Source: Terriglobales bacterium
Lineage (GTDB): Bacteria > Acidobacteriota > Terriglobia > Terriglobales > Acidobacteriaceae
Direction: 5' to 3'
Length of the DNA: 64,000 nt
Assembly: GCA_025936825.1 (NCBI GenBank)
Contig: JAICSO010000010.1
Span: 1-64,000 of the forward strand
In this document: piece after piece, positions 8,577 through 18,665 of the stretch
How positions within the stretch are numbered: the stretch's first letter is position 1
How the letters are laid out: each line of letters starts with the position of its first letter
Position numbers and translations under genes: made by a program
The notes under the pieces: model-generated
The model's database searches: none
What the model was told of the DNA's origin: nothing
What the model saw: only the letters and a program-made list of their open reading frames with translations

Positions 8577-9790
8577 TGCGCGGTTGCACCTTGCGGAGAT
8601 TGCTGTTGCTGTTTCACGTTGACCTGCTGCCCCGACTCGAGAGAATCACTCGGGTTCAGAATGATCAGGTCTGACTGCTGAATGCCGCTGAGCACTTCGA
8701 CCTCGCGGCCGTAATCGCGGCCAATCACGATTGGCTTCAGTTGCACTTTGTCGCCAGTCACGACTGCGGCGAGCGTGCCTTCCGCGCGGGTGAGCATCGC
8801 GTTCACCGGGATCGTCAGGCGAGGCACTTGCACCTTCAAAGCGAAATGAACCTGGGCATAAGCACCCGGGAGCAAGTCGCCTTTGGGATTCGGCACGTCA
8901 ATTTCTGTCAGCAGCGTGCGAGTGCTCGGATCGATAGCTTCGGCACTGCGAACCACATTGCCAGAGAATGCCCGCCCAGCAATCGAAGCAAGTTGAATGT
9001 TGGCCTTCACTCCAGGACGAACGGAGTCGGCGTAAACCTCAGGCACGCTGACGTACACGCGGATGGGATCAGTCCGGGCGATGTTGAACAACTGCTGATT
9101 CGGACCAGTATTTCCCGCGTTAATGAGAGCCCCAATATCTACGTTGCGCTTTGTGAGCACCCCGGAGAAGGGTGCATAGATATGTTTGAACGATTCCATT
9201 TGCTCAAGCCGGTGCACGTTAGCCTCGGCAGCAGCGAGGTTCGCTTGTGCTTGTGCATAGCTGCTGTTGCGCTCGTCCGTTTCCTGTTGAGCGACAGCGT
9301 CCATCTTTTGCAGGTTCTCCCAGCGCTTGGCGGACGTCTTCGCAATCTCCACCTGGGCAGACGCCTGGTCTCGCGCGGCTTTCGCTTGCATCAACTCTTG
9401 ATCAATCTCAGGAGTCTCGATGTCGGCGAGCAGTTCGCCCTGACGAACTCGGCTGCCGATGTCCTTGTACCACTTCTTCAGATAGCCGTTGGTGCGCGCA
9501 TAGATCGGCGACTCGATAAAAGCCTGCAACGTGGATGGAAGGACCAATTCATCCTGAGGAGGCTCCGATTTCGGGTGGATCACCGACACGTATGGCACAG
9601 CGAGCGCCTCGGTTTCCTTGGCGAGCGCCTTCCGTTCGCTGAAACGCGAGGCAATGCCCACAATCGCGGCAACCAGAAACAGGACTGCCAGAATCCCTGC
9701 AACCAGATATCCGCGATGCTTCTTGGGTTTTTCAGACCTGGTCTGCCACTCGTGCGTCGTTTCCTTCTCCTCGGTAAAGCCTGTCTGCAT
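8573..9790 (-). CDS. RND efflux periplasmic adaptor (membrane fusion protein)
   Basis: 405 residues. One N-terminal membrane anchor (about residues 28-49, YLVAGILAVLFLVAAIVGI) holds it in the inner membrane. Then come the biotinyl-lipoyl-like half motifs (YARTNGYLKKWYKDIGSRV and KHIYAPFSGVLTKRNVDIGA) on either side of an alpha-helical hairpin (about 120-195), and beta-barrel and membrane-proximal domains. It bridges the pump encoded upstream (43-base gap) and the channel encoded downstream (overlapping). The glutamine-rich end (VKQQQQSPQGA) is unusual but harmless. Substrate is not predictable. Confidence 0.93.
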   Translation of the reverse strand: MQTGFTEEKETTHEWQTRSEKPKKHRGYLVAGILAVLFLVAAIVGIASRFSERKALAKETEALAVPYVSVIHPKSEPPQDELVLPSTLQAFIESPIYARTNGYLKKWYKDIGSRVRQGELLADIETPEIDQELMQAKAARDQASAQVEIAKTSAKRWENLQKMDAVAQQETDERNSSYAQAQANLAAAEANVHRLEQMESFKHIYAPFSGVLTKRNVDIGALINAGNTGPNQQLFNIARTDPIRVYVSVPEVYADSVRPGVKANIQLASIAGRAFSGNVVRSAEAIDPSTRTLLTEIDVPNPKGDLLPGAYAQVHFALKVQVPRLTIPVNAMLTRAEGTLAAVVTGDKVQLKPIVIGRDYGREVEVLSGIQQSDLIILNPSDSLESGQQVNVKQQQQSPQGATAQ

Positions 9791-9833
9791 ATCGCTAATT
9801 AGATCCCTGTCTTCCCTGAATTAGATGAAGTAT

Positions 9834-12800
9834 TTATTGTTCCGCGGCAGAGCGTTTGAGCCTCCAGCCATGGAAAATGCTAAATACAACCGGTACAAAT
9901 AACAATGTTGCAATCGTGGCGAACACCAGGCCACCAATGACGGCGCGCCCGAGCGGCGCATTCTGCTCACCGCCTTCACCGAAGCCCATCGCCATGGGCG
10001 CCATGCCTATGATCATGGCCAGAGCAGTCATCAACACCGGCCGTATGCGCGTGTAACCAGCTTCCAGCGCGGCTTTGATCGGGTGCATGCCTTCCGCCAT
10101 GCGCTCGCGTGCAAAGGAAATCAGCAGAATGCTATTGGCGGTAGCAACCCCCATGCACATAACCGCTCCCGTAAGGGCGGGAACACTCAAAGTTGTGTGG
10201 GTAAGAAATAACATCCAGCAAATCCCCGCGAGCGCTCCCGGCAGGGCCGTAATAATGATGAACGGATCAAGCCACGACTGGAAATTCACCACAATCAGCA
10301 GGTACACGAGCACTATGGACATCACTAGGCCGATCGAAAGGCCTTCGAAGGACGAAGTCATTGTTTCCACCTGGCCGACAACGTTCATCTGTGTGCCGCG
10401 CGGGAGTTTGTCGCGGAACGGCGCGAGCGCTTTGTCGGTGTCATCGGCCACTCCGCCGAGATCGCGGCCATCCACGCTGGCGTATACGTCGATGCTGGGC
10501 ATGATGTTGTAGTGCGTCACCACGGCTGGCGCCATCTTAGGCTTCACCGTAGCGAGATTCGCGAGTACTTGCGGCGACGTTGCACCCGGCCCGCTGACAG
10601 GTGTGCTCATCAACTCCTGCAGTGAATTCATCTTGTACTGAGGCGTCATGATCGAGAGGGCATAGCTGACGCCGTTTTGCGGGTTCAGCCAGAACGTGGG
10701 GCTGGTCTGTGAACTTGAACTGAGCGAAATGAGCAGGTTCTGAGCTACATCTCGTTGTGTCAGACCGACCTGCTGCGCTCGCACGCGATCGACGTCCATG
10801 TGTAGCGTGGGATCGTTCATCAACTGCTGAACGTGGACATCCACTGCGCCGGGAACATGTCGCATACGGTTCGCAATTTGCTGGGCGATGACATAGTTCT
10901 GCGCATAGTTCGGGCCGGTAAGCTGAACATCAATCGGGGAGGGCAGGCCAAAGTTCAGAATCTGGCTGACGATATCCGCGGGTTGGAAGAAGAACTCGAC
11001 ACCGGGAAATTGCTGCGGCAAAGATTTCCGCAGCATGCGAACGTACTCTTCAGTGGGGCGATGGTCTTTGGCCAGATTCACCAGCACTTCCGCATCGGAA
11101 GTTCCAATCGTCCCGGAGTTGCTGTAGGACGTATTGATGCCGCTATACGGCAGGCCGATGTTATCGACGATCGTGGTGATGTCGCCCTTGGGCATCTCGC
11201 GGCGGATCTCCTGCTCAACCGTGTCAACCAAACGAGCGGTTTCTTCGATCCTCAAACCTGCCCGGGCTCGGACGTGAAGGCGCATCTGACCGGAATCCAC
11301 GCCGGGGAAGAAGTCGCGCCCTAGAAAGAATGCCAATCCCGCAGAAGCAATGCAGAACGCAAGGAATACCGTCACGAAAACCGCACGGTGGTGCATGATG
11401 GCTTCCAGCGTGTTGGCATAAGCCGTGCGCATCTTCTCGAAACCGCGTTCGAAGCCCCGCTGGAACCTGCCAAAAACTGTACGCGGCTCGTTGTGCGAAT
11501 CCAGTTCGTGGCCGCGAAGCAGGTACATCACCAGCGTGGGCACCAGTGTTCGCGAAAGAAAGTAAGACGCGAGCATGGCGAACACGACAGACTCAGCCAG
11601 GGGCACGAACAAATACCTCGCTACGCCGGTCAGAAAGAACATCGGCACGAACACGATGCAGATCGAAAGCGTTGAGACCAGTGCCGGAACGGCGATTTCT
11701 TTCGCGCCGTCGAGAATCGAGTGGTTCAGTTCTTTCCGCATGCGGAGATGGCGCTCGATGTTCTCGATCGTCACCGTGGCGTCGTCCACGAGAATTCCGA
11801 CCGCCAGCGCCAGGCCGCCCAAGGTCATGATGTTGAAGGTCTCGCCGAGCGCGCTCAGGAGGAGCACCGACGACAAAATGGAAAGTGGAATCGAGATAGC
11901 GATGATCAGCGTGCTGCGCCAACTGCCCAGGAAGAGCAAGATCATGGCGGCCGTGAGGCAGGCGGCGGTCAGCGCCTCGCGAACCACACCGCTAATGGCA
12001 GCGCGAACGAATAGCGACTGATCGAACAGCAGCTTCACATTCATATCGCGCGGCACCCGCTTCAGCAGGTCCGGCAGCATTGTCTTGATGTTCTTGACGA
12101 TATCGAGAGTGGAGGCGCCTCCATTCTTCAACACCGTGAGCAGCACGCCGCGCGAGCCGTCTTGTCGAACCACATTGGTCTGCGGTGCAAAGCCGTCGCG
12201 CACATGAGCAACGTCGTGGACGTAAATTGTGGTGCCGTTGACCGTCTTGATCGGGAGATCGTTTAATTCGGCGATGGTTTGCGGGCTGGCGTTGAGCTCA
12301 ACCTGATATTCCAGCGATCCAATCTTGGCGGTACCGGATGGCAAGATGAGGTTCTGGACACTAAAGGCGTTGACGACATCGAGAGGAGACAGTTGCTTCG
12401 CCTGCAGCGCCTGCGTATTGAGGTCCACTTCGACCTGTCGCTGCTTGCCGCCGTAAGGAAACGGAATCGCCGCACCCTGGATTGTAACCAGCTGCGTGCG
12501 CATCGTGGTTACAGCGGTATCAAACAATTCCTGCTCGGGCAGCGTGTCGCTGCTCAGCCCGAGTTGGAGGATAGGAACGCTCGAGGCTGAGTACTGGATC
12601 ACCAGCGGCGGCGTGGTTCCGGCGGGCAAGAATCGCAACTGGGTCTGCGAAATGGCGGTGACCTGCGCGATCGCGGTCTGAATGTTCGCTTTAGGTTTGA
12701 AGAACACTTTCACCACGGCGATCCCGTTCAACGACTGCGACTCGATGTGATCGATGTCGTTGACCAGCGTGGTGAGCGCACGCTCAGTGGTCGTGGTGAT

Positions 12801-12986
12801 GCGGTTCGCCATCTCCTGGGGCGAGAGACCCTGATAATTCCAGACAATGCTAATGACCGGAATATTGATATCGGGGAAGATGTCGGTCGGCGTGCGCAGA
12901 ATAACGATGGGGCTGAGGATGAGCAGCACCAGCGCCAATACGATGAACGTATACGGGCGACGAAGAGCTAGAGAAACAATCCACAT
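9834..12986 (-). CDS. RND multidrug efflux pump, HAE1/AcrB-type permease
   Basis: 1050 residues, the standard length for AcrB-type pumps. The first membrane helix starts at residue 10. Two large periplasmic loops follow helices 1 and 7. Family motifs include GLSPQEMANRITTTTERAL, GGLALAVGILVDDATVTIEN (helix 4, carrying the proton-relay aspartates) and GAVMCMGVATANSILLISFA. It exports hydrophobic toxic compounds using the proton gradient. It is the first gene of a four-gene minus-strand operon with adaptor, channel and outer-membrane barrel. Two inverted repeats 117-155 bases before its start are probable regulator sites. Confidence 0.95.
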   Translation of the reverse strand: MWIVSLALRRPYTFIVLALVLLILSPIVILRTPTDIFPDINIPVISIVWNYQGLSPQEMANRITTTTERALTTLVNDIDHIESQSLNGIAVVKVFFKPKANIQTAIAQVTAISQTQLRFLPAGTTPPLVIQYSASSVPILQLGLSSDTLPEQELFDTAVTTMRTQLVTIQGAAIPFPYGGKQRQVEVDLNTQALQAKQLSPLDVVNAFSVQNLILPSGTAKIGSLEYQVELNASPQTIAELNDLPIKTVNGTTIYVHDVAHVRDGFAPQTNVVRQDGSRGVLLTVLKNGGASTLDIVKNIKTMLPDLLKRVPRDMNVKLLFDQSLFVRAAISGVVREALTAACLTAAMILLFLGSWRSTLIIAISIPLSILSSVLLLSALGETFNIMTLGGLALAVGILVDDATVTIENIERHLRMRKELNHSILDGAKEIAVPALVSTLSICIVFVPMFFLTGVARYLFVPLAESVVFAMLASYFLSRTLVPTLVMYLLRGHELDSHNEPRTVFGRFQRGFERGFEKMRTAYANTLEAIMHHRAVFVTVFLAFCIASAGLAFFLGRDFFPGVDSGQMRLHVRARAGLRIEETARLVDTVEQEIRREMPKGDITTIVDNIGLPYSGINTSYSNSGTIGTSDAEVLVNLAKDHRPTEEYVRMLRKSLPQQFPGVEFFFQPADIVSQILNFGLPSPIDVQLTGPNYAQNYVIAQQIANRMRHVPGAVDVHVQQLMNDPTLHMDVDRVRAQQVGLTQRDVAQNLLISLSSSSQTSPTFWLNPQNGVSYALSIMTPQYKMNSLQELMSTPVSGPGATSPQVLANLATVKPKMAPAVVTHYNIMPSIDVYASVDGRDLGGVADDTDKALAPFRDKLPRGTQMNVVGQVETMTSSFEGLSIGLVMSIVLVYLLIVVNFQSWLDPFIIITALPGALAGICWMLFLTHTTLSVPALTGAVMCMGVATANSILLISFARERMAEGMHPIKAALEAGYTRIRPVLMTALAMIIGMAPMAMGFGEGGEQNAPLGRAVIGGLVFATIATLLFVPVVFSIFHGWRLKRSAAEQ

Positions 12987-13102
12987 AAGGCAGTAAGCCG
13001 GCCCCGCGCACGGGTCGCCAAAAGAAAGGTCTCGCTAAAAAGGTACCAAGCAGACTACTTTCTTAGATGAACGCAGCTTGCGCGAAGATTTAAGTTTAAG
13101 GC

Positions 13103-13141
13103 CGTAAAGGGCGGTCTTTACGAAACTTTGCAATTGTTTCG
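13103..13141. promoter_or_regulatory. Two overlapping inverted repeats before the RND operon
   Basis: CGTAAAG-N6-CTTTACG (13103-13122) and CGAAAC-N9-GTTTCG (13121-13141) are both perfect dyads and share two bases. They lie upstream of the pump gene on the minus strand. Efflux operons are often controlled by TetR- or MarR-type repressors binding such sites, but no such regulator gene is present nearby. The functional reading is inference. Confidence 0.45.
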
Positions 13142-13275
13142 CAGAGCAACATAGAAGCTGTTAATCACCCCGGGGCGCCGAAGGACCCAATTGAGTCATG
13201 AAGAGAGGTTGGGTCATTGACCGATTTGTCCACCCGCCATTTTCAAATGATTCAATGATCCGATGATTCAATGAT

Positions 13276-13587
13276 TCAATTCTTATTCCAATCCCGTAAG
13301 CAGAAGCGTATCTCCTGGCTGACTTCCTTGATGCGCATGCCTTCCGCAACGAGCAGCTTACAGGAGAGGGCCGCGCGTTCTTGGGTCCCCTCTCCCATGT
13401 CATAGGTCACCCGGCAGTACTGGCAGTCCTCATTCCAGCAAAAACGCCCATAGGAGATCGGTTCTGGGGCGAGGTACTGCAGACAGCGCAACAGAGGATT
13501 ATTTTCCGGAACTTCAACTTTCCTGCCCAGAAGTTCGATGGTAAGCAGCTTCGAAAAGGGGCGGAGGAGAGAGGAAGGCGTGGTCAT
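13276..13587 (-). CDS. 2Fe-2S ferredoxin-like protein
   Basis: 103 residues. The cysteine pattern CX4CX2C (FCWNEDCQYC, about residues 49-57) followed by a lone cysteine in AALSCKLLV matches plant-type 2Fe-2S ferredoxin domains. The preceding IELLGRKVEVPENNPLLRCL resembles their beta strands. It would carry single electrons to an unknown partner. It starts 32 bases after the DAHP synthase stop on the same strand and may be co-transcribed. Assignment rests on cysteine spacing only. Confidence 0.7.
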   Translation of the reverse strand: MTTPSSLLRPFSKLLTIELLGRKVEVPENNPLLRCLQYLAPEPISYGRFCWNEDCQYCRVTYDMGEGTQERAALSCKLLVAEGMRIKEVSQEIRFCLRDWNKN

Positions 13588-13619
13588 TCTACCCCGCCGT
13601 TTGTATTCCGAAGGAGCAC

Positions 13620-14711
13620 TTAGGGTTGCGCGGCCCGGAGGCTGCTTGATACTCCTCTATTTGCTGGCACCCGCGCGTGCTCGCCGATTGCCGGTACTGT
13701 CCGGTTCACAACCGCTGCGATCTGCCTCACCTGCGACATCAATTCATCGAACTGGTCGGGGTAGAGCGACTGCATGCCATCCGATAGAGCCTTGTCCGGA
13801 TCGCAGTGGACTTCTATCAGGAGCCCATCAGCACCAACGGCGACCGACGCACGCGACAGCGGCGTTACTTTGTTGCGCTTCCCAGTTCCGTGGCTTGGGT
13901 CGACAAGAATCGGCAGGTGGCTCAAACGCTGGACCGCCGGGATCAGGCTGAGGTCGAGCGTGTTGCGGGTGTGGTCAGCGAAGGTGCGCACACCGCGCTC
14001 GCAGAGGATCACCTTGTAGTTGCCTTCGCTCATCACGTATTCGGCGGCCATGAGGAATTCTTCGAGGGTCGCCGACATACCCCGTTTGAGCAGCACCGGC
14101 TTGCGCGACCGTCCTGCGCGCTTGAGCAGCGAGAAATTCTGCATGTTGCGCGCGCCGATCTGGATCACGTCGGCGTACTTCTCAACCAGATCGAGCGACT
14201 CGTGGTCGATTGCCTCAGTCACGATCTTCATGCCGAACTGATCTCGGACCTCCGACATGATTCGCAGCCCTTCTTCGCCAAGTCCCTGGAAAGAGTAGGG
14301 AGAAGTGCGGGGCTTGTAGGCGCCGCCGCGGAAAAACTGCGCTCCAGATCGGTGCACGCGCTCAGCCACTGCAAACGCCTGCTCGCGGCTCTCGATGGCG
14401 CACGGTCCGGCGACAATTGCCAGGCCGGGTCCTCCGAAAGTGGCGGCGGTGCCGGGAAATGATATGACCGTGTTCTCCGCCTTCATGTCGCGGCTGACGA
14501 GTTTGTAAGATTTGGTGACCGGGATAACTTCCTGCACGCCGGGCATTTCTTCGAGCGTGCCGGGCTCGACTTCGCCCTTGTTCCCGGTAATCCCGATGGC
14601 AGTGCGTTCCGCGCCGGGAATGGAATGGGCGCGATATCCAAGAGCTTCGATCTTGTTGCAAACTGCGCTGACCTGTTCCGGCGTGGCGTGCGCCTTCATA
14701 ACCACTAACAT
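13620..14711 (-). CDS. aroF: 3-deoxy-7-phosphoheptulonate synthase, type I-beta
   Basis: 363 residues. It condenses phosphoenolpyruvate with erythrose 4-phosphate, the first step of the shikimate route to aromatic amino acids. Residues 1-70 form the ferredoxin-like regulatory domain found in Thermotoga-type enzymes ([20 protein letters not shown]). The barrel follows with [43 protein letters not shown] and [10 protein letters not shown]. The N-terminal domain usually mediates feedback inhibition by tyrosine or phenylalanine. The ribosome site GAGGAG lies just before the ATG. A leftover of 20 proline- and arginine-rich residues ends the protein. Confidence 0.95.
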   Translation of the reverse strand: MLVVMKAHATPEQVSAVCNKIEALGYRAHSIPGAERTAIGITGNKGEVEPGTLEEMPGVQEVIPVTKSYKLVSRDMKAENTVISFPGTAATFGGPGLAIVAGPCAIESREQAFAVAERVHRSGAQFFRGGAYKPRTSPYSFQGLGEEGLRIMSEVRDQFGMKIVTEAIDHESLDLVEKYADVIQIGARNMQNFSLLKRAGRSRKPVLLKRGMSATLEEFLMAAEYVMSEGNYKVILCERGVRTFADHTRNTLDLSLIPAVQRLSHLPILVDPSHGTGKRNKVTPLSRASVAVGADGLLIEVHCDPDKALSDGMQSLYPDQFDELMSQVRQIAAVVNRTVPAIGEHARVPANRGVSSSLRAAQP

Positions 14712-14839
14712 GGGGTCTCCTCAGGAACTAACAGTTTAAATCCGCAGCACAAGCGGGGCAATGAAAGTCAGGCTTTCGGCATGAAATTTGACATTGCCTG
14801 AATTCGTAAGTGCCGCCGAATCAGCGAAACTGGGCACAA

Positions 14840-14852
14840 TATACTCGATGAA
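14840..14852 (+). promoter_or_regulatory. -10 box giving a possibly leaderless nfo transcript
   Basis: TATACT at 14840-14845 ends six bases before the first ATG at 14852. Transcription would start at or next to that codon, leaving no leader. No good -35 box is visible. There is no purine-rich ribosome site in front of this ATG. Confidence 0.4.
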
Positions 14853-15775
14853 TGCCGCGCTCGATGGCGCATGCGCAGGATATTCTCAAAAGCCCGCCTC
14901 CCAGGCGGCCGCCGAAGCTGACCTCACGGCGGATCGGAATCCACACTTCGTCCGCCGGTGGCGTTGAGAACGCCGCGGAACGAGCTTACCGCCTCGGATG
15001 CAACACGTTTCAGATTTTCTCGTCGAGTCCTCGGCAGTGGGCACCGTATGAGTTGGCGCGTCCGCAATGCGAGCAGATGTTGCGCCTGCGCGAGAAGTAT
15101 GACCTCAAGCCGCTGGTGATTCACACAAATTACCTGGTGAACTTGGCCAGCACGACCGAAACTTTCCTCAAGAAGTCCATTGAGGCTTTTCGAGGCGAGA
15201 TCGAACGCGCGCTAATGCTCTGCGCGGACTATCTGGTGCTCCACCCAGGATCGTTTAAGGGAGCGAATCGCGAAAAAGGACTGCTGCAGACTGCGGCGGC
15301 AATTTCTGCGGCCAGCCATGGCTTGGGTCTCGCTAAAGGCGGGCTGATGATTCTGATCGAAAACACGGCCGGGGCGGAGTTCTCGCTCGGCGGCAGCTTC
15401 GAGCAAGTTGCCGAGGTGATCGAGCATGTGCGCGGTCAAGTGCCCGTTGGTGCGTGTATTGATACCTGCCACACCCATGTTGCAGGTTACGACATCGTTT
15501 CCGAGCAGGGATTTCTCGACACTCTGGCGCAACTCGATGCGACCATCGGACTGAAGAATGTTCCCGTGTGGCATTGCAACGACGCCAAGGCGGCCCGCGG
15601 ATCGAAGTTGGATCGGCATCAGCACATTGGAAAAGGAACGATTGGGCTCGAGCCGTTCCGGCGACTGCTGAATGATCCCCGACTGGCCCATTGCGCCTTC
15701 ATCGCGGAGACTCCGATCGACGAACCGGGCGACGACCGCAGGAATGTGGCAGCGTTGAAAAAGCTGGTCGGATGA
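14852..15775 (+). CDS. nfo: Endonuclease IV (apurinic/apyrimidinic endonuclease)
   Basis: 307 residues. It cuts DNA 5' to abasic sites in base-excision repair, using three zinc ions in a TIM barrel. Seen in order: RIGIHTSSAGGVENAAERA, CNTFQIFSSSPRQW, PLVIHTNYLVNLAS, YLVLHPGSFKG, LIENTAGAEFSLGGSFEQVA, GACIDTCHTHVAGYD, VWHCNDAKAARGSKLDRHQH and AFIAETP. These include the metal-ligand histidines, glutamates and aspartates. The first 25 residues are a basic, proline-rich extension; methionine 5 (14864) is an alternative start. It diverges from aroF. Confidence 0.95.
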   Translation: MPRSMAHAQDILKSPPPRRPPKLTSRRIGIHTSSAGGVENAAERAYRLGCNTFQIFSSSPRQWAPYELARPQCEQMLRLREKYDLKPLVIHTNYLVNLASTTETFLKKSIEAFRGEIERALMLCADYLVLHPGSFKGANREKGLLQTAAAISAASHGLGLAKGGLMILIENTAGAEFSLGGSFEQVAEVIEHVRGQVPVGACIDTCHTHVAGYDIVSEQGFLDTLAQLDATIGLKNVPVWHCNDAKAARGSKLDRHQHIGKGTIGLEPFRRLLNDPRLAHCAFIAETPIDEPGDDRRNVAALKKLVG

Positions 15776-16061
15776 CAAGAATTGGGAAGGGCATGAGTTT
15801 TACTCGTGCCGCCAAACTGGCAGTCGAGGGCGGGCTTTAGCCTCTGCGGTAGCCTTGTATCACCTCGGCGGCTGAAGCGGTCATCTTCTAATGCATCACT
15901 TTCCACGAGTGGAAGTCGCGCCCTTCCCTGAGGTAGAGCGCCCTCACTCCGCCTTTATCTACCAGGAGTGCATCCCCAAAATCCAACTGTATTAACGATG
16001 TTCTCATCGACGCCTTCCCGTCGCCGCCGAAGCACTGCATTGATAGAATCAATTCACCCCT

Positions 16062-18665
16062 ATGCCGCAGGAGAAAGACACTCTTATTCGCGACGAGCGC
16101 TACAACGCGCACCAGGTCGAGGAAAAATGGGCGGAACGCTGGCAGGCCGACGCATCGCTCTATGCCGCTGAGAGGAACTCGACCAAGCCCAAGTACTACG
16201 TGCTGGAAATGCTTCCCTACCCTTCGGGTGCGCTGCACATGGGTCATGTGCGCAACTACTCAATCGGCGACGCGCTCGCCCGCTACATGTGGATGAACGG
16301 CTACAACGTGCTGCATCCCATGGGATGGGATTCGTTCGGCTTGCCCGCGGAAAACGCCGCCATCGCCAACCAGACGCCTCCGCGCGAGTGGACGCTCCGC
16401 AACATCGCGAACATGAAGACGCAGATGAAGCGTCTTGGGTTCGCGTATGACTGGTCCCGCGAAGTCACTACATGCCTGCCTGATTACTACAGATGGAACC
16501 AATGGTTCTTTTTGAAGCTTTACCAGCGAGGCTTGGCATATCGCAAGAAGAGCAAGGTGAACTGGTGTCCGAAGTGCGCGACCGTGCTGGCCAACGAGCA
16601 GGTGCTCTCAAACGGCTGCTGCTGGCGACATGAAGATACGCTTGTTCAACAGCGCGAGTTGGAGCAGTGGTTCGTGCGCACGACGAAGTATGCCGACGAA
16701 TTGCTCCGAGATTTGGATCGGCTGCCCGGCTGGCCGGAAAAAGTCCGCACCATGCAGCGCAACTGGATTGGGCGCAGCGAGGGCACATTGGTGGAGTTCA
16801 AGCTGTACAGCGCTGGTGGTGACGTCATCACCGTCTTCACCACGCGCGTGGACACAATCTTTGGCGCGACTTCGGTGCAGCTCGCGCCGGAGCATCCGGT
16901 CACTCAAAAGTTGGCGGCCGGTGATCCCGAGTTGAGTGCAAAGGTCGCGCAACTCATTGCCGAACAGGTGCAGGCGAAAGAGTCAGACAAGATCGGCGAG
17001 ATCGAGAAACACGGCGTGAACACCGGCCACTTCGCCATCAATCCGTACAACGGCGAGAAGGTGCCGGTGTGGGTGGCGAATTACATCCTGATGGATTACG
17101 GCACCGGCGCGATCATGAGCGTCCCGGCGCATGACGAGCGCGACTACGAGTTCGCGAAGAAATACGGGATTCCGATCAAGCAAGTAATTGTGCCGACAGA
17201 TGTGGGTCGGACATTCCTGTCCGACAATGCAGGTAGCGAGGCAAAGATGTCGGACAAGAATGTCCGACCCACACACGGCGATGAGCTACCCTTCACCACT
17301 CTGGATGGCAAGCTGACCGATTCGGGCGAGTTCACTGGTCTCAGCTGCGAAGATGCAATCGAGAAAATGTCCGCTTACGCCGAGCAGAAGGGCTTCGGCA
17401 AAGCGACAGTCACATTCCGTCTGAAAGACTGGGGAATCTCACGCCAAAGATACTGGGGCACGCCGATCCCGATGGTCTACTGCGACAAGGATGGCGTGGT
17501 GCCGGTTGCCGAAAAGGACTTACCGGTCATCCTTCCCGACAAGGTTGAGATCACGTTGACGGGTGGGTCGCCGTTGCTGCGCGTCCCGGAGTTCTTGAAT
17601 ACGACTTGTCCAAAATGCGGCGGTCCGGCGCGGCGGGAGACCGACACCATGGACACGTTTGTCGATTCGTCCTGGTACTTCTATCGCTACACCAATGCCC
17701 ACAACGACGAGGCTCCGTTCGACTCTGCAATCGCGCAGTACTGGTTCGGCGACAAAGGGATCGACCAGTACATCGGCGGGGTCGAGCACGCCATTCTGCA
17801 CTTGATCTATTCGCGCTTTTGGACGAAGTTCATGCGCGACATGGGTCTACTGAAGAACGATGAACCCGTCGAACGCCTCTTCACGCAGGGCATGGTGATC
17901 AAAGACGGGCGAAAGATGTCCAAGAATCTCGGCAACGTGGTTTCGCCGGACGAGATGGTCGCCCGCTTCGGCGCCGACGCCGCGCGCATGTATAGCCTGT
18001 TTGCTTCGCCTCCGGACCGCGACTTGGATTGGCAGGACACGGGCATCGAGGGCATTCGCCGGTTCCTGGCACGCGTGTATGCCTTTTTTGTAGAAGGGCC
18101 TCCAGTCCAAAGCGGAACGTACAAGCCGGAATACGCTGTCAACGACCTCACGCCAAGAGCCAAAGGAATATTAAGGAAGCTTCACCAGACGATCGGAAAG
18201 ATCACAGAAGATTTCAAAGGCCGCTGGCATTTCAACACGTCAGTCGCCGCGTTAATGGAGTTGCTGAATGCCTGCAACGCGGAACAGGAGATCTTCGCAT
18301 TACACGGCGATGCGCCCGCGCCTCTCGCATTTCGCGCCGATGTACAGCGTAAGTTGGTGTTGTTGCTGGCCCCTTTTGCCCCGTACCTCGCGCACGAGTT
18401 GTGGGAGATGCTGGGCGAGAAGAGTAACCTGTTCAAGGCTCCGTGGCCGAAATACGATGCGGAACTCGCGAAGGAAGAGGAGATCCAGATTCCCGTCCAG
18501 GTGAACGGAAAGTTGCGCAGCGTGATTGTCGTCGCGCCGGGCACAGCTGAACCCGAAGTAATCGAAAGGGCGCTGGCCGATCCCAAGGTACAAAGCTTTG
18601 TTGCCGGCAAGCAGATCGTGAAAAAGATCTACACAGGGAAATTAGTCAACATCGTGGTGAGATGA
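16062..18665 (+). CDS. leuS: Leucyl-tRNA synthetase with palindrome-derived insertion
   Basis: 867 residues, a class I aminoacyl-tRNA synthetase charging tRNA-Leu. HMGH (residues 59-62) is the HIGH signature and KMSKN (618-622) stands for KMSKS. The CP1 editing domain lies between, with [16 protein letters not shown] tRNA-binding anticodon domain and a C-terminal domain follow. Around residues 380-405, in the variable part of CP1, there is an extra stretch (VGRTFLSD...[10 protein letters not shown]) encoded by a 73-base palindrome; see the repeat entry. A TAGAAT -10-like box ends 12 bases before the ATG, implying a very short leader. The stop overlaps the next start (ATGA). Confidence 0.96.
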   Translation: MPQEKDTLIRDERYNAHQVEEKWAERWQADASLYAAERNSTKPKYYVLEMLPYPSGALHMGHVRNYSIGDALARYMWMNGYNVLHPMGWDSFGLPAENAAIANQTPPREWTLRNIANMKTQMKRLGFAYDWSREVTTCLPDYYRWNQWFFLKLYQRGLAYRKKSKVNWCPKCATVLANEQVLSNGCCWRHEDTLVQQRELEQWFVRTTKYADELLRDLDRLPGWPEKVRTMQRNWIGRSEGTLVEFKLYSAGGDVITVFTTRVDTIFGATSVQLAPEHPVTQKLAAGDPELSAKVAQLIAEQVQAKESDKIGEIEKHGVNTGHFAINPYNGEKVPVWVANYILMDYGTGAIMSVPAHDERDYEFAKKYGIPIKQVIVPTDVGRTFLSDNAGSEAKMSDKNVRPTHGDELPFTTLDGKLTDSGEFTGLSCEDAIEKMSAYAEQKGFGKATVTFRLKDWGISRQRYWGTPIPMVYCDKDGVVPVAEKDLPVILPDKVEITLTGGSPLLRVPEFLNTTCPKCGGPARRETDTMDTFVDSSWYFYRYTNAHNDEAPFDSAIAQYWFGDKGIDQYIGGVEHAILHLIYSRFWTKFMRDMGLLKNDEPVERLFTQGMVIKDGRKMSKNLGNVVSPDEMVARFGADAARMYSLFASPPDRDLDWQDTGIEGIRRFLARVYAFFVEGPPVQSGTYKPEYAVNDLTPRAKGILRKLHQTIGKITEDFKGRWHFNTSVAALMELLNACNAEQEIFALHGDAPAPLAFRADVQRKLVLLLAPFAPYLAHELWEMLGEKSNLFKAPWPKYDAELAKEEEIQIPVQVNGKLRSVIVVAPGTAEPEVIERALADPKVQSFVAGKQIVKKIYTGKLVNIVVR
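17201..17273 (+). repeat. Palindromic element inserted in frame within leuS
   Basis: The 26-base arm at 17201-17226 is the reverse complement of 17248-17273 at 25 of 26 positions, with a 21-base loop. Each arm is itself a hairpin (GTCGGACA-N4-TGTCCGAC). The reading frame stays open through it, adding about 25 residues. It falls where E. coli-type LeuRS has a variable loop. The layout recalls protein-coding palindromic elements of Rickettsia, although the sequence is different. Confidence 0.85.

Noticed and set aside
8741-9802. Long plus-strand open frame (353 codons) opposite the RND adaptor gene
   Set aside because: It is the mirror of the well-supported adaptor gene; its translation has no recognisable motif and a histidine/arginine-rich composition typical of antisense frames in GC-rich DNA.
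13806-14462. Plus-strand open frame of 218 codons opposite aroF
   Set aside because: Antisense shadow of a clear DAHP synthase gene.
15776-16061. Small gene between nfo and leuS
   Set aside because: Only frames antisense to leuS or below 60 codons without ribosome site or protein-like composition.
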